A stretch of 64,000 nt of DNA from JANWJE01 sp044326545 (GTDB lineage: Bacteria > Chlamydiota > Chlamydiia > Chlamydiales > Parachlamydiaceae): assembly GCA_044326545.1 (NCBI GenBank), contig JBIRBM010000009.1, forward strand, positions 1-64,000. The letters are read 5' to 3'. The notes beneath the pieces are model-generated. The model searched no databases. It saw nothing but the letters and a program-made list of their open reading frames with translations, and was not told the origin of the DNA. Positions 46,364-53,835 of this stretch are shown piece after piece; positions within the stretch are counted from its first letter, which is position 1, and every line of letters begins with the position of its first letter. The position numbers were made by a program, and so were the translations under genes.

Positions 46364-46773
46364 AAGGTCAGTGAGTCAGAAATCAACACAACTTCAGCGA
46401 CCGCTTCTGACGACCATCTTTTGTCTGTCAGCAAGAGAGCCTTTACGCCATCGGGCACTCAACCGCTCTTTCTTGCTTTTGCTGTATCTTAAGCTATTCT
46501 CTTTCTTTATCTGTGAACATGCGCAAACTCTATACGGTCAAGGAAAATTTTCAACAAGCAAAATTTTCAATCACGACAGGTATACACATTAAATAACTTT
46601 AAACACAATTAATTTATTGTTAAGAAAATTGTTTTTAATTAATATAAATTTATTCAGATAAAATTTAATGTCAGAACAGATTGAATTTTACCTAAGATGA
46701 GTTCATCATTTCGACTTTTGAAATCATCCTCTTCCTGTTCAAGGTGAACGACTAACATTAAAGATTTTGGATC

Positions 46774-47097
46774 ATGACAACAATTATTCTTCTCATTTTG
46801 TCAAATATTTTTATGACATTTGCCTGGTATGGACATCTAAAATATCGTTCATCCCCTCTGCTCATCGCTATCTTAGCAAGCTGGGGGATCGCATTTTTTG
46901 AATACTGCCTTCAAGTTCCGGCTAACAGAATAGGCAGTTATCAATTTTCAACGGTTCAATTAAAAACGATTCAAGAGATCATCACTCTGGTTGTCTTTTG
47001 TTTTTTCTCTTATTTCTACATGAATGAACCTGTCACCCTTAATCAAATGATCGGCTTTGGATTCATGGTTCTTGCCGCTTATTTTATTTTTTCATAA
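46774..47097 (+). CDS. DUF486 (DMT superfamily) small membrane protein
   Basis: A 107-residue protein with four membrane segments. IFMTFAWYGHLKY, AILASWGIAFFEYCLQVPAN and QLKTIQEIITLVVFCFFS are the conserved blocks of the DUF486 family, which is distantly related to drug/metabolite transporters. Family proteins are about 110 residues, so it is complete. Transport substrate is not known. It stands alone, with GGAT before the ATG and a clear terminator hairpin right after the stop codon. Confidence 0.9.
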   Translation: MTTIILLILSNIFMTFAWYGHLKYRSSPLLIAILASWGIAFFEYCLQVPANRIGSYQFSTVQLKTIQEIITLVVFCFFSYFYMNEPVTLNQMIGFGFMVLAAYFIFS

Positions 47098-47101
47098 AAA
47101 A

Positions 47102-47121
47102 GGCGGCTATTTCTAGCCGCC
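47102..47121 (+). terminator. GC-rich hairpin terminator of the DUF486 gene
   Basis: GGCGGCTA-TTTC-TAGCCGCC, an 8-bp stem starting 5 nt after the stop, followed by a T-rich stretch (TGATTTTCTTT). Confidence 0.85.
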
Positions 47122-47660
47122 AATGATTTTCTTTCCAATTAGAAAGAAATTGTAACAGTCCCGCTGACTTTTACAACCTGAATGACAGGTTGTCGATCAG
47201 TTGAAGCATTACTGAGAGATAAATGTCGCAAGGGAAAGAGATCAACAAAATGATCTTCGGACTTCCCTATCTCTTCAAGTATAAGAGCGCGATGACATAT
47301 GCTCACAATTTTCTCCATCTACCCTTAAAGGATAGTTACTTGAAAACGGCAATTAGGTCATTTCCTTGAGCAACTGAACTTTTCTCCAGTTAATGTGATG
47401 TTATTGAGATCGTCGATCAAAATAACATGATGATTTTCTAGATTCCAAGACAATGGCTTTTAGCCATGATCTCTAACGTCGTTCTCGTCATTCTTTTGTA
47501 TCTCGTCTGAAAAATGAAAACATCTCCCAAGACGAGGTTTATTGCTTATTTTTTTGAAAAATCCCCATTCTTGTGGCTTCGAGCTCTATTGATAATAGCC
47601 TCATGTCACCTCCTTCTTTGCTCCATCGTTCCACGCTTTGGGGAATAGGTCACCCTCTTC

Positions 47661-47730
47661 TCACTCAACTTACACATTCAGAGCTTGCGCTTCAGCCCAA
47701 ATAGTGCTCCCGGTGCGTAAGTTGAGTCTT
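47661..47730. repeat. Family A repeat, shortened copy
   Basis: TCACTCAACTTACAC at the left and GGTGCGTAAGTTGAGT at the right are inverted ends. Between them only the right-arm text (GAGCTTGCGCTTCAGCCCAA) remains. The two ends have changed together (AACTTAC/GTAAGTT instead of ACCTTAC/GTAAGGT), which keeps the pairing. Confidence 0.7.
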
Positions 47731-47762
47731 TTCATTCTAGAGCCTGTTTAAAAGAGACTCTT

Positions 47763-47888
47763 AGAACCTGTTCAATGTCTACTGATCAGGATCCTTTGCT
47801 GCTATAAATGGGCCATCAACTCACAAAAATCATAGGGAATATTTAAAATATTGCCGCAAATTTTTGTGAGTTGATCCCCCATTTTAGC
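47763..47888. repeat. Family C element, truncated, with a long hairpin
   Basis: The left end AGAACCTGTTCAATGTCTAC followed by GATCAGGATCCTTTGC matches the end of the 14803 element. Inside, GCTATAAATGGGCCATCAAC plus TCACAAAAAT (47801-47830) pairs with ATTTTTGTGAGTTGAT and CCCCATTTTAGC (up to 47888). The right outer end is missing. A 63-codon minus-strand frame here is produced by the hairpin. Confidence 0.7.
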
Positions 47889-48196
47889 AAAAAAATCATC
47901 CGATCGAAGAGTTTGAAGAGGTTCGAATCTCATATCACTCACCTTGCGTAAAAAGAAGAGGGTAAGAAGACTGAAACGCGATTTTTCAATCATGTGAGCT
48001 CTCAGACTATACTAAGAGTCAAGTGCTTTTGATCTTATTTTTGAACGCGTTTGAAGAAGGAGGTTCAAAATAAAAAATAGAAGCATTGTATGACTCTCTT
48101 TTGTGTAGCATCCAACGATTAAATGCGCAAGCCCAAAGGACCAAAACACATGAAGACAGTCTCTAAGAAGCGAAGAGAATATACATAATATCCGAA

Positions 48197-48955
48197 TTAA
48201 TGTCCTAAAGCATTTTTTCTTTCTTCTATATACTGATTCAAAGAGGCATGTCCGATTTGATAAGCGTGATGTGCTTTATCGCCTCCTGCCGTCTGCTGAG
48301 ATGAATGTTGCAAATGTTGCCAAACAGTCATCTCTTCCTCTAATTGTCCCACTTGTTGATAGAGCATTCCCAAGCGAACTAAATTAAAGGCATACAACAC
48401 AGGATGTGTTTCTCCGCCTAATTGATCGAGCTCTTGTTTGAGCTGTTTGGCTTTGGCTAAAGCATCTGTATAAAGCCCTTGACCAATTAATAGAGAAGCC
48501 TCGGTATACTCTTGGTAAAGCTTAAGGTGATCAAACTCAGTTCTCTTAAAAACATCATCAACAAACAGTTGCGCTTTAGATACGTCACCATTGACCAGCA
48601 AAATCTGGGCAAGAGGCCCTTCATATTGAGGTTTTAATTCGGGATGACGCTCTATAATTGCCTGTAATCGTTCAAGGTTGGCAGAAAGAAGCGATGGATT
48701 TGATGTAGCGGCTGCTTGCTCAATTTGAGTAAAGAGTGCTTGAGCCTCAAAAAAATCTTTTTCAGCATCCAATGTTCGCCAAGCAATCAACCGAGAGGTT
48801 AAAATCAATAAACCAATAAGGCCGAGAAAAACCCAAATAAAGAGATTCTTATGCATGATCAACCACTCAACTATCGGATGAGAAGTCCAATCTTCATCGG
48901 AGTGAATCGTATTATGAGGAGGAGAATTGGCAGATTTGTCCATAGCGGTCATCAT
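48197..48955 (-). CDS. Membrane-anchored TPR-like protein
   Basis: A 252-residue protein with one membrane segment near the N-terminus (KNLFIWVFLGLIGLLILTSR, about residues 36-55) and a soluble C-terminal part. The rest is made of paired helices (AQALFTQIEQAAATSN, LAQILLVNGDVSKAQLFVDD, YTEASLLIGQGLYTDALAKA, VRLGMLYQQVGQLEEEM) with the spacing of tetratricopeptide repeats. The layout is like YfgM-type proteins, which act with periplasmic or Sec-associated chaperones; that comparison is topological only. Neither candidate ATG (48955 or 48943) has a clear ribosome binding site; the second gives MDKSAN. It diverges from parB about 210 nt away. Confidence 0.75.
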   Translation of the reverse strand: MMTAMDKSANSPPHNTIHSDEDWTSHPIVEWLIMHKNLFIWVFLGLIGLLILTSRLIAWRTLDAEKDFFEAQALFTQIEQAAATSNPSLLSANLERLQAIIERHPELKPQYEGPLAQILLVNGDVSKAQLFVDDVFKRTEFDHLKLYQEYTEASLLIGQGLYTDALAKAKQLKQELDQLGGETHPVLYAFNLVRLGMLYQQVGQLEEEMTVWQHLQHSSQQTAGGDKAHHAYQIGHASLNQYIEERKNALGH

Positions 48956-49166
48956 ATTGGGTTAAATGTTGTGGAGGTCGAGCAAAAACCTTGTTTGTAA
49001 ATTTGATAACGCATCATAATTTAAGCGATGATATTTTTCAGCATTTTCTTTAAAAAGGTCATGAAAATTTAAAGAGCGAACCATCGAGGGGCTTTACATG
49101 ACGCGGATTCCCCCCATTTAATCCCGTCTAAACAAACAAACAAACAAAAACGCAGGATAAATAAAG

Positions 49167-50027
49167 ATGGATGATTTTTCTTTATTCGGAACACTGGCGC
49201 AACAGACAATCGGAGAAGATGACTTAAAATCGGATGAACTTAAACACATCCCTCTTGCCTTGATTCGAGTCAACCCCTATCAACCAAGGCGAGAATTTAA
49301 ATCCGAAGATCTCAAAGAATTGGCTCAATCTATTTCGTCGGTTGGACTTCTCCATCCTCCTCTCGTGCGTCGATTACCGGAGTCTGATCTGTACGAATTG
49401 ATTTCGGGCGAACGTCGCTTTCGAGCCGCTCAATTGGCTAATTTAAGCACAATTGCAGTTTATATCCGCTCAACCAATTATTGTGTTTCGGCTCAAGCAG
49501 CTTTAATTGAAAATATTCAAAGAGTCGACCTTAATTCCCTTGAAATCGCACGCGCTTTAAAGCGATTAATCACGGAATTCGGACTCACGCAAGATCAATT
49601 ATCTCATCAATTAGGAAAAAAGCGATCAACGCTTGCCAATTATTTGCGTTTATTAACCCTTCCATCCACTATTCAAGAGAGTCTGTCTAAAGATTTTATT
49701 ACCATGGGGCATGCTAAAGCAATCTTAGCGTTAGATGAAGAAGCCAAACAAATGCTTTTGCACGAAATCATTTTGCGAGATGATCTTAATGTACGGCAAG
49801 CGGAACAGGCGGCACAGCGAATTGGAGAAAAAGCAAAAAAACAACAATTAAGTTATATCCCAAGAGATTTTTATCTAGAAGAATTAGAGGGAAAAATAAG
49901 AGAAAAATTGGGAACAAAAGTTTTCATTCAGCCAAAAGGAAAAAAAGGGAGAATTTTGATCGATTATTATAATCTAGACGATCTAGATCGTTTACTGATT
50001 TTGTTCGGAGTGAAGGAAGAGAGATAA
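49167..50027 (+). CDS. parB: Chromosome partitioning protein ParB
   Basis: Binds parS sites and, with CTP, spreads along DNA to organise the origin region. The N-terminal domain has ALIRVNPYQPRREF, LAQSISSVGLLHPPLVRR and the CTP/GERR motif ISGERRFRAAQLA. A helix-turn-helix region follows (ALKRLITEFGLTQDQLSHQL, then KRSTLANYLRLLTLP). The C-terminal ~60 residues form the dimer domain. 286 residues is normal. AGGA lies 9 nt before the ATG. No parA is adjacent and I saw no clear parS copy here. Its TAA is followed immediately by the ATG of the epimerase gene, so the two are coupled. Confidence 0.94.
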   Translation: MDDFSLFGTLAQQTIGEDDLKSDELKHIPLALIRVNPYQPRREFKSEDLKELAQSISSVGLLHPPLVRRLPESDLYELISGERRFRAAQLANLSTIAVYIRSTNYCVSAQAALIENIQRVDLNSLEIARALKRLITEFGLTQDQLSHQLGKKRSTLANYLRLLTLPSTIQESLSKDFITMGHAKAILALDEEAKQMLLHEIILRDDLNVRQAEQAAQRIGEKAKKQQLSYIPRDFYLEELEGKIREKLGTKVFIQPKGKKGRILIDYYNLDDLDRLLILFGVKEER

Positions 50028-50999
50028 ATGAAACAAAAAAAATGCGTGTTTATTACCGGAGCAGCAGGCTTTATTGGATTTCATATGGCCGCCCATCTGC
50101 ACGAAAAAGGAGATGACGTCATCGGATATGATAATTTCAATCCTTATTATTCCCCTCAATTAAAACGGGCCCGTGCCGACATATTAGCCGCAAAAGGGAT
50201 TCGTATTTTAGAAGGGGATATTTGCGACAGCAGTGCTTTAAAACAGGCAATTGAAGAGCTTGGGATCACCCATATCTTACATCTAGCTGCCCAAGCAGGG
50301 GTGCGTTATTCTTTACAGAACCCTCATACCTATCTCCAATCAAATATCGAAGGGTTTTTAAATATTTTAGAGGTTTGCCGCCATTATCCCACAATCCCTC
50401 TCATTTATGCGTCTTCCTCATCTGTTTATGGTTTAAACGATCAGGCACCTTTTTCTGTACAAGATCGCACTGATCAACAAGCGAGCTTGTATGGTGTCAC
50501 AAAAAAAACCAATGAATTGATGGCTCAAACCTATCATCACTTATTCGGAATTGCGGTCACCGGACTGCGTTTTTTTACCGTTTACGGCCCCTGGGGGCGC
50601 CCCGACATGGCCTATTTTTCTTTTACACAAGCGATATTGGAAGGGCGTCCGATAGACATTTATAACCACGGAAAAATGAAACGTGATTTCACCTATATTG
50701 ATGATATTGTCAGTGGAGTGGCTGCGGCTCTAGATCGCGCCCTTCCATGCGCAATCTTTAATTTAGGACATCATCATCCCGAAGAGTTGCTCCATCTGAT
50801 TCACTTGCTCGAAAAAGAGTTAGGCTGCCAAGCAAAAAAAATCATGCTCCCGATGCAGCAAGGGGATGTCCTCTCCACTTATGCAGATATTGAAGAAAGT
50901 CGAAAAGAGCTGGGGTTTGATCCAAAGGTCTCTCTTGAAGAAGGAATTTCGCGGTTTATTCAGTGGTATAAAGCATCTGGTTCTTTTTTTTGCCGTTGA
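50028..50999 (+). CDS. NAD-dependent sugar-nucleotide epimerase, UDP-glucuronate 4-epimerase-like
   Basis: A 323-residue short-chain dehydrogenase-type epimerase. The NAD loop is FITGAAGFIGFHMA. The segment DDVIGYDNFNPYYSPQLKRA, with its NPYY, is typical of the UDP-glucuronate 4-epimerase (CapI/LpsL/GAE) group. The catalytic pair lies in SLYGVTKKTNELMA, and GLRFFTVYGPWGRPDMAYFS and RDFTYIDDIV also match. It would supply UDP-galacturonate or a related sugar for a surface glycan. The link to parB is translational (no gap) and not functional as far as I can tell. Its last 44 nt overlap the convergent lipase-like gene. UDP-glucose 4-epimerase is the main alternative. Confidence 0.88.
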   Translation: MKQKKCVFITGAAGFIGFHMAAHLHEKGDDVIGYDNFNPYYSPQLKRARADILAAKGIRILEGDICDSSALKQAIEELGITHILHLAAQAGVRYSLQNPHTYLQSNIEGFLNILEVCRHYPTIPLIYASSSSVYGLNDQAPFSVQDRTDQQASLYGVTKKTNELMAQTYHHLFGIAVTGLRFFTVYGPWGRPDMAYFSFTQAILEGRPIDIYNHGKMKRDFTYIDDIVSGVAAALDRALPCAIFNLGHHHPEELLHLIHLLEKELGCQAKKIMLPMQQGDVLSTYADIEESRKELGFDPKVSLEEGISRFIQWYKASGSFFCR

Positions 51000-52425
51000 A
51001 TTTATCCCTGACCTTACACACCTCACAGATGAGGCGATAGAGAATAAAAACAATCGCAAGAAGAGAAAAAATCGGAAGACAGACAACGCTATAAATGGCT
51101 GTGATGATTCGGCGCCAGCGCGATTGATTCACTTGCTCATTGTTCAGTTTTACCATGATCACCCCCTCTTCAGCCACGAACCCTTTACAATGAGAGAGAA
51201 ATGGGTTATAATTTTGTTCTCCCAAAACGGAAATCACTTCCCATTTTCGATTCCAACGACTGCCAACAAAAGGAATAAGGTCCCTGTTCTGCCATAAAAT
51301 CCTCACCTTAGGAGCTGTTAAATGATCTTCAGTCACAACCTCTTGAATTAAGCCTTCCCGAAGAGCCGGGGGATTATAAGCGTATCCATAATCAATTTGA
51401 TTGGCAAACGTCTGCGCAGTCATCGTGACTAATGAACCGCCCAAGCTCATGCCTGCTAACCGCGCTTTCTTTTGATTGCCCAATTGCTGACCCGTTGCAT
51501 CATCCAACCATTTTTTTATTTTTTTTTCCCCCATTCTAAATGCATACTCTCCCACCGAACAAAAAGGGGTGATATCCGCTAATACAGATAAAAATGCGCC
51601 ATCATCAGTGGGATAGGTTGTCCCTTTAAACACAAGATGCGGAGGAGCGATTCTCTCGACATCATCCTTATCATCGTAAACCCCCTTCATCCCGTAAGCA
51701 TAGATCGGAGATCCCAAAAAAAGCGGGGTCATCGTCATTTTTTCGATTTTATATCGACAAAGAGACCAATGTCCCTCTATCATTTGGGGAACATTCACCT
51801 CTTCTCCCTCTAAGGGAGAAAGATGGGAAAAAATAGAGAGAAGATAGGCGATGGCCGATTCATACACAAGCGTTTGAGAATTCTCTTCAGGTAAGGCTTT
51901 AATTTTATCGTATAAATCAATCATGAGTTGTTTTAAAAGATTGCGCCCCTCTTCCAAAATAAGCGGATTTTTTTCAATTAAAATCGCCTTAACCGTCTTG
52001 AAATCAGCTAAATCGGTAAAAGAGGGAAGCTTGGCTGAAATAAGCGCCTGAAGATGAGGCTCAATTGGAGAAGAGGGAACTTGGTTTTTCACAAATTGAG
52101 CTAAGGGAAAGGGATTGCCCACAGCAAGAATCATATTCGATATTTCTTCAGCAATCTGTTCCATTTTTTTCACTGAAAGACTCTTGCCTTCCATCGGATT
52201 TTTTATTGCCAAATTAAAACAGGCTGCATCGATTAGGTCGCCCATTTTATTGTCAATCATGATTCTCTGGCAATCATCAAGATGATTTACCGAGGCAATA
52301 TAATCAGAAAAAACGTTGTATATGTTTTTTTTAAATGAATGGCGATGATCACGGGAGGCTTCAATCAAGCCGTGAGAAACATGAAAAACACTTAAATGAG
52401 AAAAAAACAATTGATGACTAACCAT
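50956..52425 (-). CDS. Class-3-lipase-like alpha/beta hydrolase with C-terminal membrane segment
   Basis: About 489 residues. The C-terminal half has the order expected for class 3 lipases: HLVFKGTTYPTDDGAF (the oxyanion-side GT), a helix before the nucleophile, then ARLAGMSLGGSLVTMTAQTF with S327 in a GxSxG elbow, then YGYAYNPPA. An aspartate in ILWQNRDLIPFVG and a histidine in NPFLSHCKGF could complete the triad. Near the end, IYSVVCLPIFSLLAIVFILY is a strong membrane anchor. The N-terminal ~200 residues are helical and unrecognised. I use the ATG at 52425, with GGTGG just upstream; the frame stays open to a TTG at 52506 without a ribosome binding site. A phospholipase acting on host or own membranes is inferred. 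The 3' end overlaps the epimerase. Confidence 0.72.
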   Translation of the reverse strand: MVSHQLFFSHLSVFHVSHGLIEASRDHRHSFKKNIYNVFSDYIASVNHLDDCQRIMIDNKMGDLIDAACFNLAIKNPMEGKSLSVKKMEQIAEEISNMILAVGNPFPLAQFVKNQVPSSPIEPHLQALISAKLPSFTDLADFKTVKAILIEKNPLILEEGRNLLKQLMIDLYDKIKALPEENSQTLVYESAIAYLLSIFSHLSPLEGEEVNVPQMIEGHWSLCRYKIEKMTMTPLFLGSPIYAYGMKGVYDDKDDVERIAPPHLVFKGTTYPTDDGAFLSVLADITPFCSVGEYAFRMGEKKIKKWLDDATGQQLGNQKKARLAGMSLGGSLVTMTAQTFANQIDYGYAYNPPALREGLIQEVVTEDHLTAPKVRILWQNRDLIPFVGSRWNRKWEVISVLGEQNYNPFLSHCKGFVAEEGVIMVKLNNEQVNQSRWRRIITAIYSVVCLPIFSLLAIVFILYRLICEVCKVRDKFNGKKKNQMLYTTE

Positions 52426-52613
52426 TGATCCACCAAAAAATAAAATAATAAGGATTATAGCATTATTTATTGTTAATAAAAAATTAAATATTTCATTTAG
52501 AAGCAAAATAAAATTAAAAATAACACCTTTAGATTTTAAGGATCGTTTGAAACTATTTTATTTACAAATTATATTTATTTATCATAGAATTTCCGCCCTT
52601 AGAATCGATATTG

Positions 52614-52648
52614 AAAAGAGGATCAAAATCGCGTTTTGATCCTCTTTT
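52614..52648. terminator. 15-bp perfect stem-loop, terminator-like
   Basis: AAAAGAGGATCAAAA (52614-52628), loop TCGCG, then the exact complement ending in CTCTTTT. It has the form of a bidirectional rho-independent terminator but lies between divergent genes, 143 nt before the carrier-like gene, so it may be an attenuator or a leftover of a lost gene. Confidence 0.6.
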
Positions 52649-52685
52649 GCATACATTCGATAAAAGTTGTATGGGAGCTTATCAA

Positions 52686-52710
52686 CTCACCTTACGCAGC
52701 GTAAGGTGAG
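52686..52710. repeat. Family A minimal palindrome
   Basis: CTCACCTTACG, CAG, CGTAAGGTGAG: the two family A termini joined end to end with only three bases between. Comparable to the family B 30-bp and family C 43-bp minimal copies. Confidence 0.75.
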
Positions 52711-52790
52711 AGAATAAATATCATGTTGAGAATTGGCAGCCAAAAGCAAAGCTTAAAGCAACACATTTACACACCTCAGATAGGAAAGAT

Positions 52791-53627
52791 ATGTCTAATA
52801 AAGTCGAACTTACAGCAGTTGGATCAACGATCAATGGGAGTCTTAGTAGTCTGGCTACAATTTCTCTTTGTCAACCACTTTTTATGCTAAAAAATTCCCT
52901 GATGACAGGTAGAGGATTGCCTCGATTTAACTTCACTTTATATAACGGATATTTCGTCAATGTCATCTGTGACCAAACGAATCAACCTCTTGCTTTTACA
53001 ATCAATAACATTTATAGCACTCGAATATTGGAAGGAAAAACGCCAACTTTAATAGAGAGCATTTTAGGAGGATGCATTTCCGGAACGCTGATCTCTCCTT
53101 TAAATTCTTTTTGCGAACGGATTATGATTGTCCAACAGCTCCATCCAGATCCCCAAACCAACAAGGCACTCTCTATTGAACAAGTCATTCAAAAAATATA
53201 CAGAATAGAAGGAGTCAAAGGATTTGTTAAAGGGGTCGTTCCAACCATGATCAGAGAAAGCACTAACGCGGCTTGTTTCTTTGGTGTTCAAAAGATTCTT
53301 GCCAAAGAATTTGAAGATGTTTTCGAAAATAAAGAAAAAGCTTCATCTCTCGCGTTTATAACAGCCGGGTTGTGCGCCGGTTTTTTCACCTTTCCATCAG
53401 ATCTTATTAAAACAATTCTCCAATCTAACTTAGACGGCAAGGAAAATCACTCTTTTAAAAGAATTAGAGCTGAATTAATCAAACAAGAAGGCTCGAATCT
53501 GATGAAACATCTCATCAAAGGTTGTATGGCCAGAACACTTTTGATGGGTTGCCTTCTTGGCAACTTAGGGTTTGCATCGACCCAGATCCCTAAATATTTA
53601 CCCGAGATGTTTCATAAACATTCTTAG
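52791..53627 (+). CDS. Mitochondrial carrier family (SLC25)-like protein
   Basis: A 278-residue protein with the three-fold structure of mitochondrial carriers. Repeat 1 has CQPLFMLKNSL (P29) and later LYNGYF. Repeat 2 has SPLNSFCERIMIVQQL (P103) and then RIEGVKGFVKGVVPTMIRES, which matches the EGxxGFxKGxxPxxxR part of the family signature very well. Repeat 3 has FPSDLIKTILQ (P202, D204, K207), the PxDxxK signature, and then KQEGSNLMKHLIKGCMAR. Each repeat starts with a hydrophobic helix rich in small residues. The family is eukaryotic; bacterial members are rare, the known example being Legionella LncP, a secreted effector that inserts into host mitochondria. AGGA lies 6 nt before the ATG. 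Substrate cannot be deduced. Signature seen; function inferred. Confidence 0.82.
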   Translation: MSNKVELTAVGSTINGSLSSLATISLCQPLFMLKNSLMTGRGLPRFNFTLYNGYFVNVICDQTNQPLAFTINNIYSTRILEGKTPTLIESILGGCISGTLISPLNSFCERIMIVQQLHPDPQTNKALSIEQVIQKIYRIEGVKGFVKGVVPTMIRESTNAACFFGVQKILAKEFEDVFENKEKASSLAFITAGLCAGFFTFPSDLIKTILQSNLDGKENHSFKRIRAELIKQEGSNLMKHLIKGCMARTLLMGCLLGNLGFASTQIPKYLPEMFHKHS

Positions 53628-53722
53628 AGCGCAATCAGAAAGGCTAACAAATTGCATTCGAGTTATTTAGGCTTTTCAGGCACGTTCTTCACTCGTATTG
53701 TCAAGAGATCCTGCCTCCCCCC

Positions 53723-53812
53723 CACTCACCCCGAGAGGGAGGGAGAGGATCAAAAGCGATTTAGGCTGAATCCAAAGCTCAAATAGGGCTCCTCGTGCGT
53801 AAGAGGGTGTCT
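53723..53812. repeat. Family A repeat, degraded copy
   Basis: An ACTCACC end at 53723, then AAAGCGATTTAGGCTGAATCCA and the right end GGGCTCCTCGTGCGTAAGAG. The arms pair only in part. It lies between the carrier-like gene and the 477-aa gene. Confidence 0.55.
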
Positions 53813-53835
53813 AAAACAATCTTCAAGGACAACTT

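Larger units (their letters stand above)
46235..46773. other. Repeat-containing intergenic region
   Basis: About 540 nt without a supported gene. It carries a family A right arm at 46268-46320 (CAAGAGCTTTCGCTTCAACC, then AGTGCATAAG) and, directly after it, a minimal family C palindrome at 46321-46363. The rest is AT-rich leader for the DUF486 gene. A 96-codon open frame across the repeats has no ribosome binding site and is not called. Confidence 0.55.
47122..48196. other. Gene-poor region with repeat remnants
   Basis: About 1.1 kb without a supported gene on either strand. The first ~500 nt have several short inverted stretches and many stops in all frames, so this may be a decayed gene, though I cannot name it. 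A family A fragment follows at 47661-47730 and a truncated family C element with a long hairpin at 47763-47888. The remainder is the downstream flank of the next minus-strand gene. Confidence 0.5.
52426..52790. other. Divergent intergenic region with two hairpins
   Basis: An AT-rich promoter zone for two divergent genes. It contains a 15-bp perfect stem at 52614-52648 and a minimal family A palindrome at 52686-52710. I see no small gene. Confidence 0.5.

Noticed and set aside
46302..46592. 96-codon open frame
   Set aside because: It crosses a family A arm and a family C palindrome, has no ribosome binding site and no recognisable protein features.
47802..47993. 63-codon minus-strand frame
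   Set aside because: It lies in the long hairpin of a truncated family C element.
49167..50999. parB and the epimerase as one functional unit
   Set aside because: They are translationally coupled, but no known pathway links them; the coupling probably reflects gene packing.
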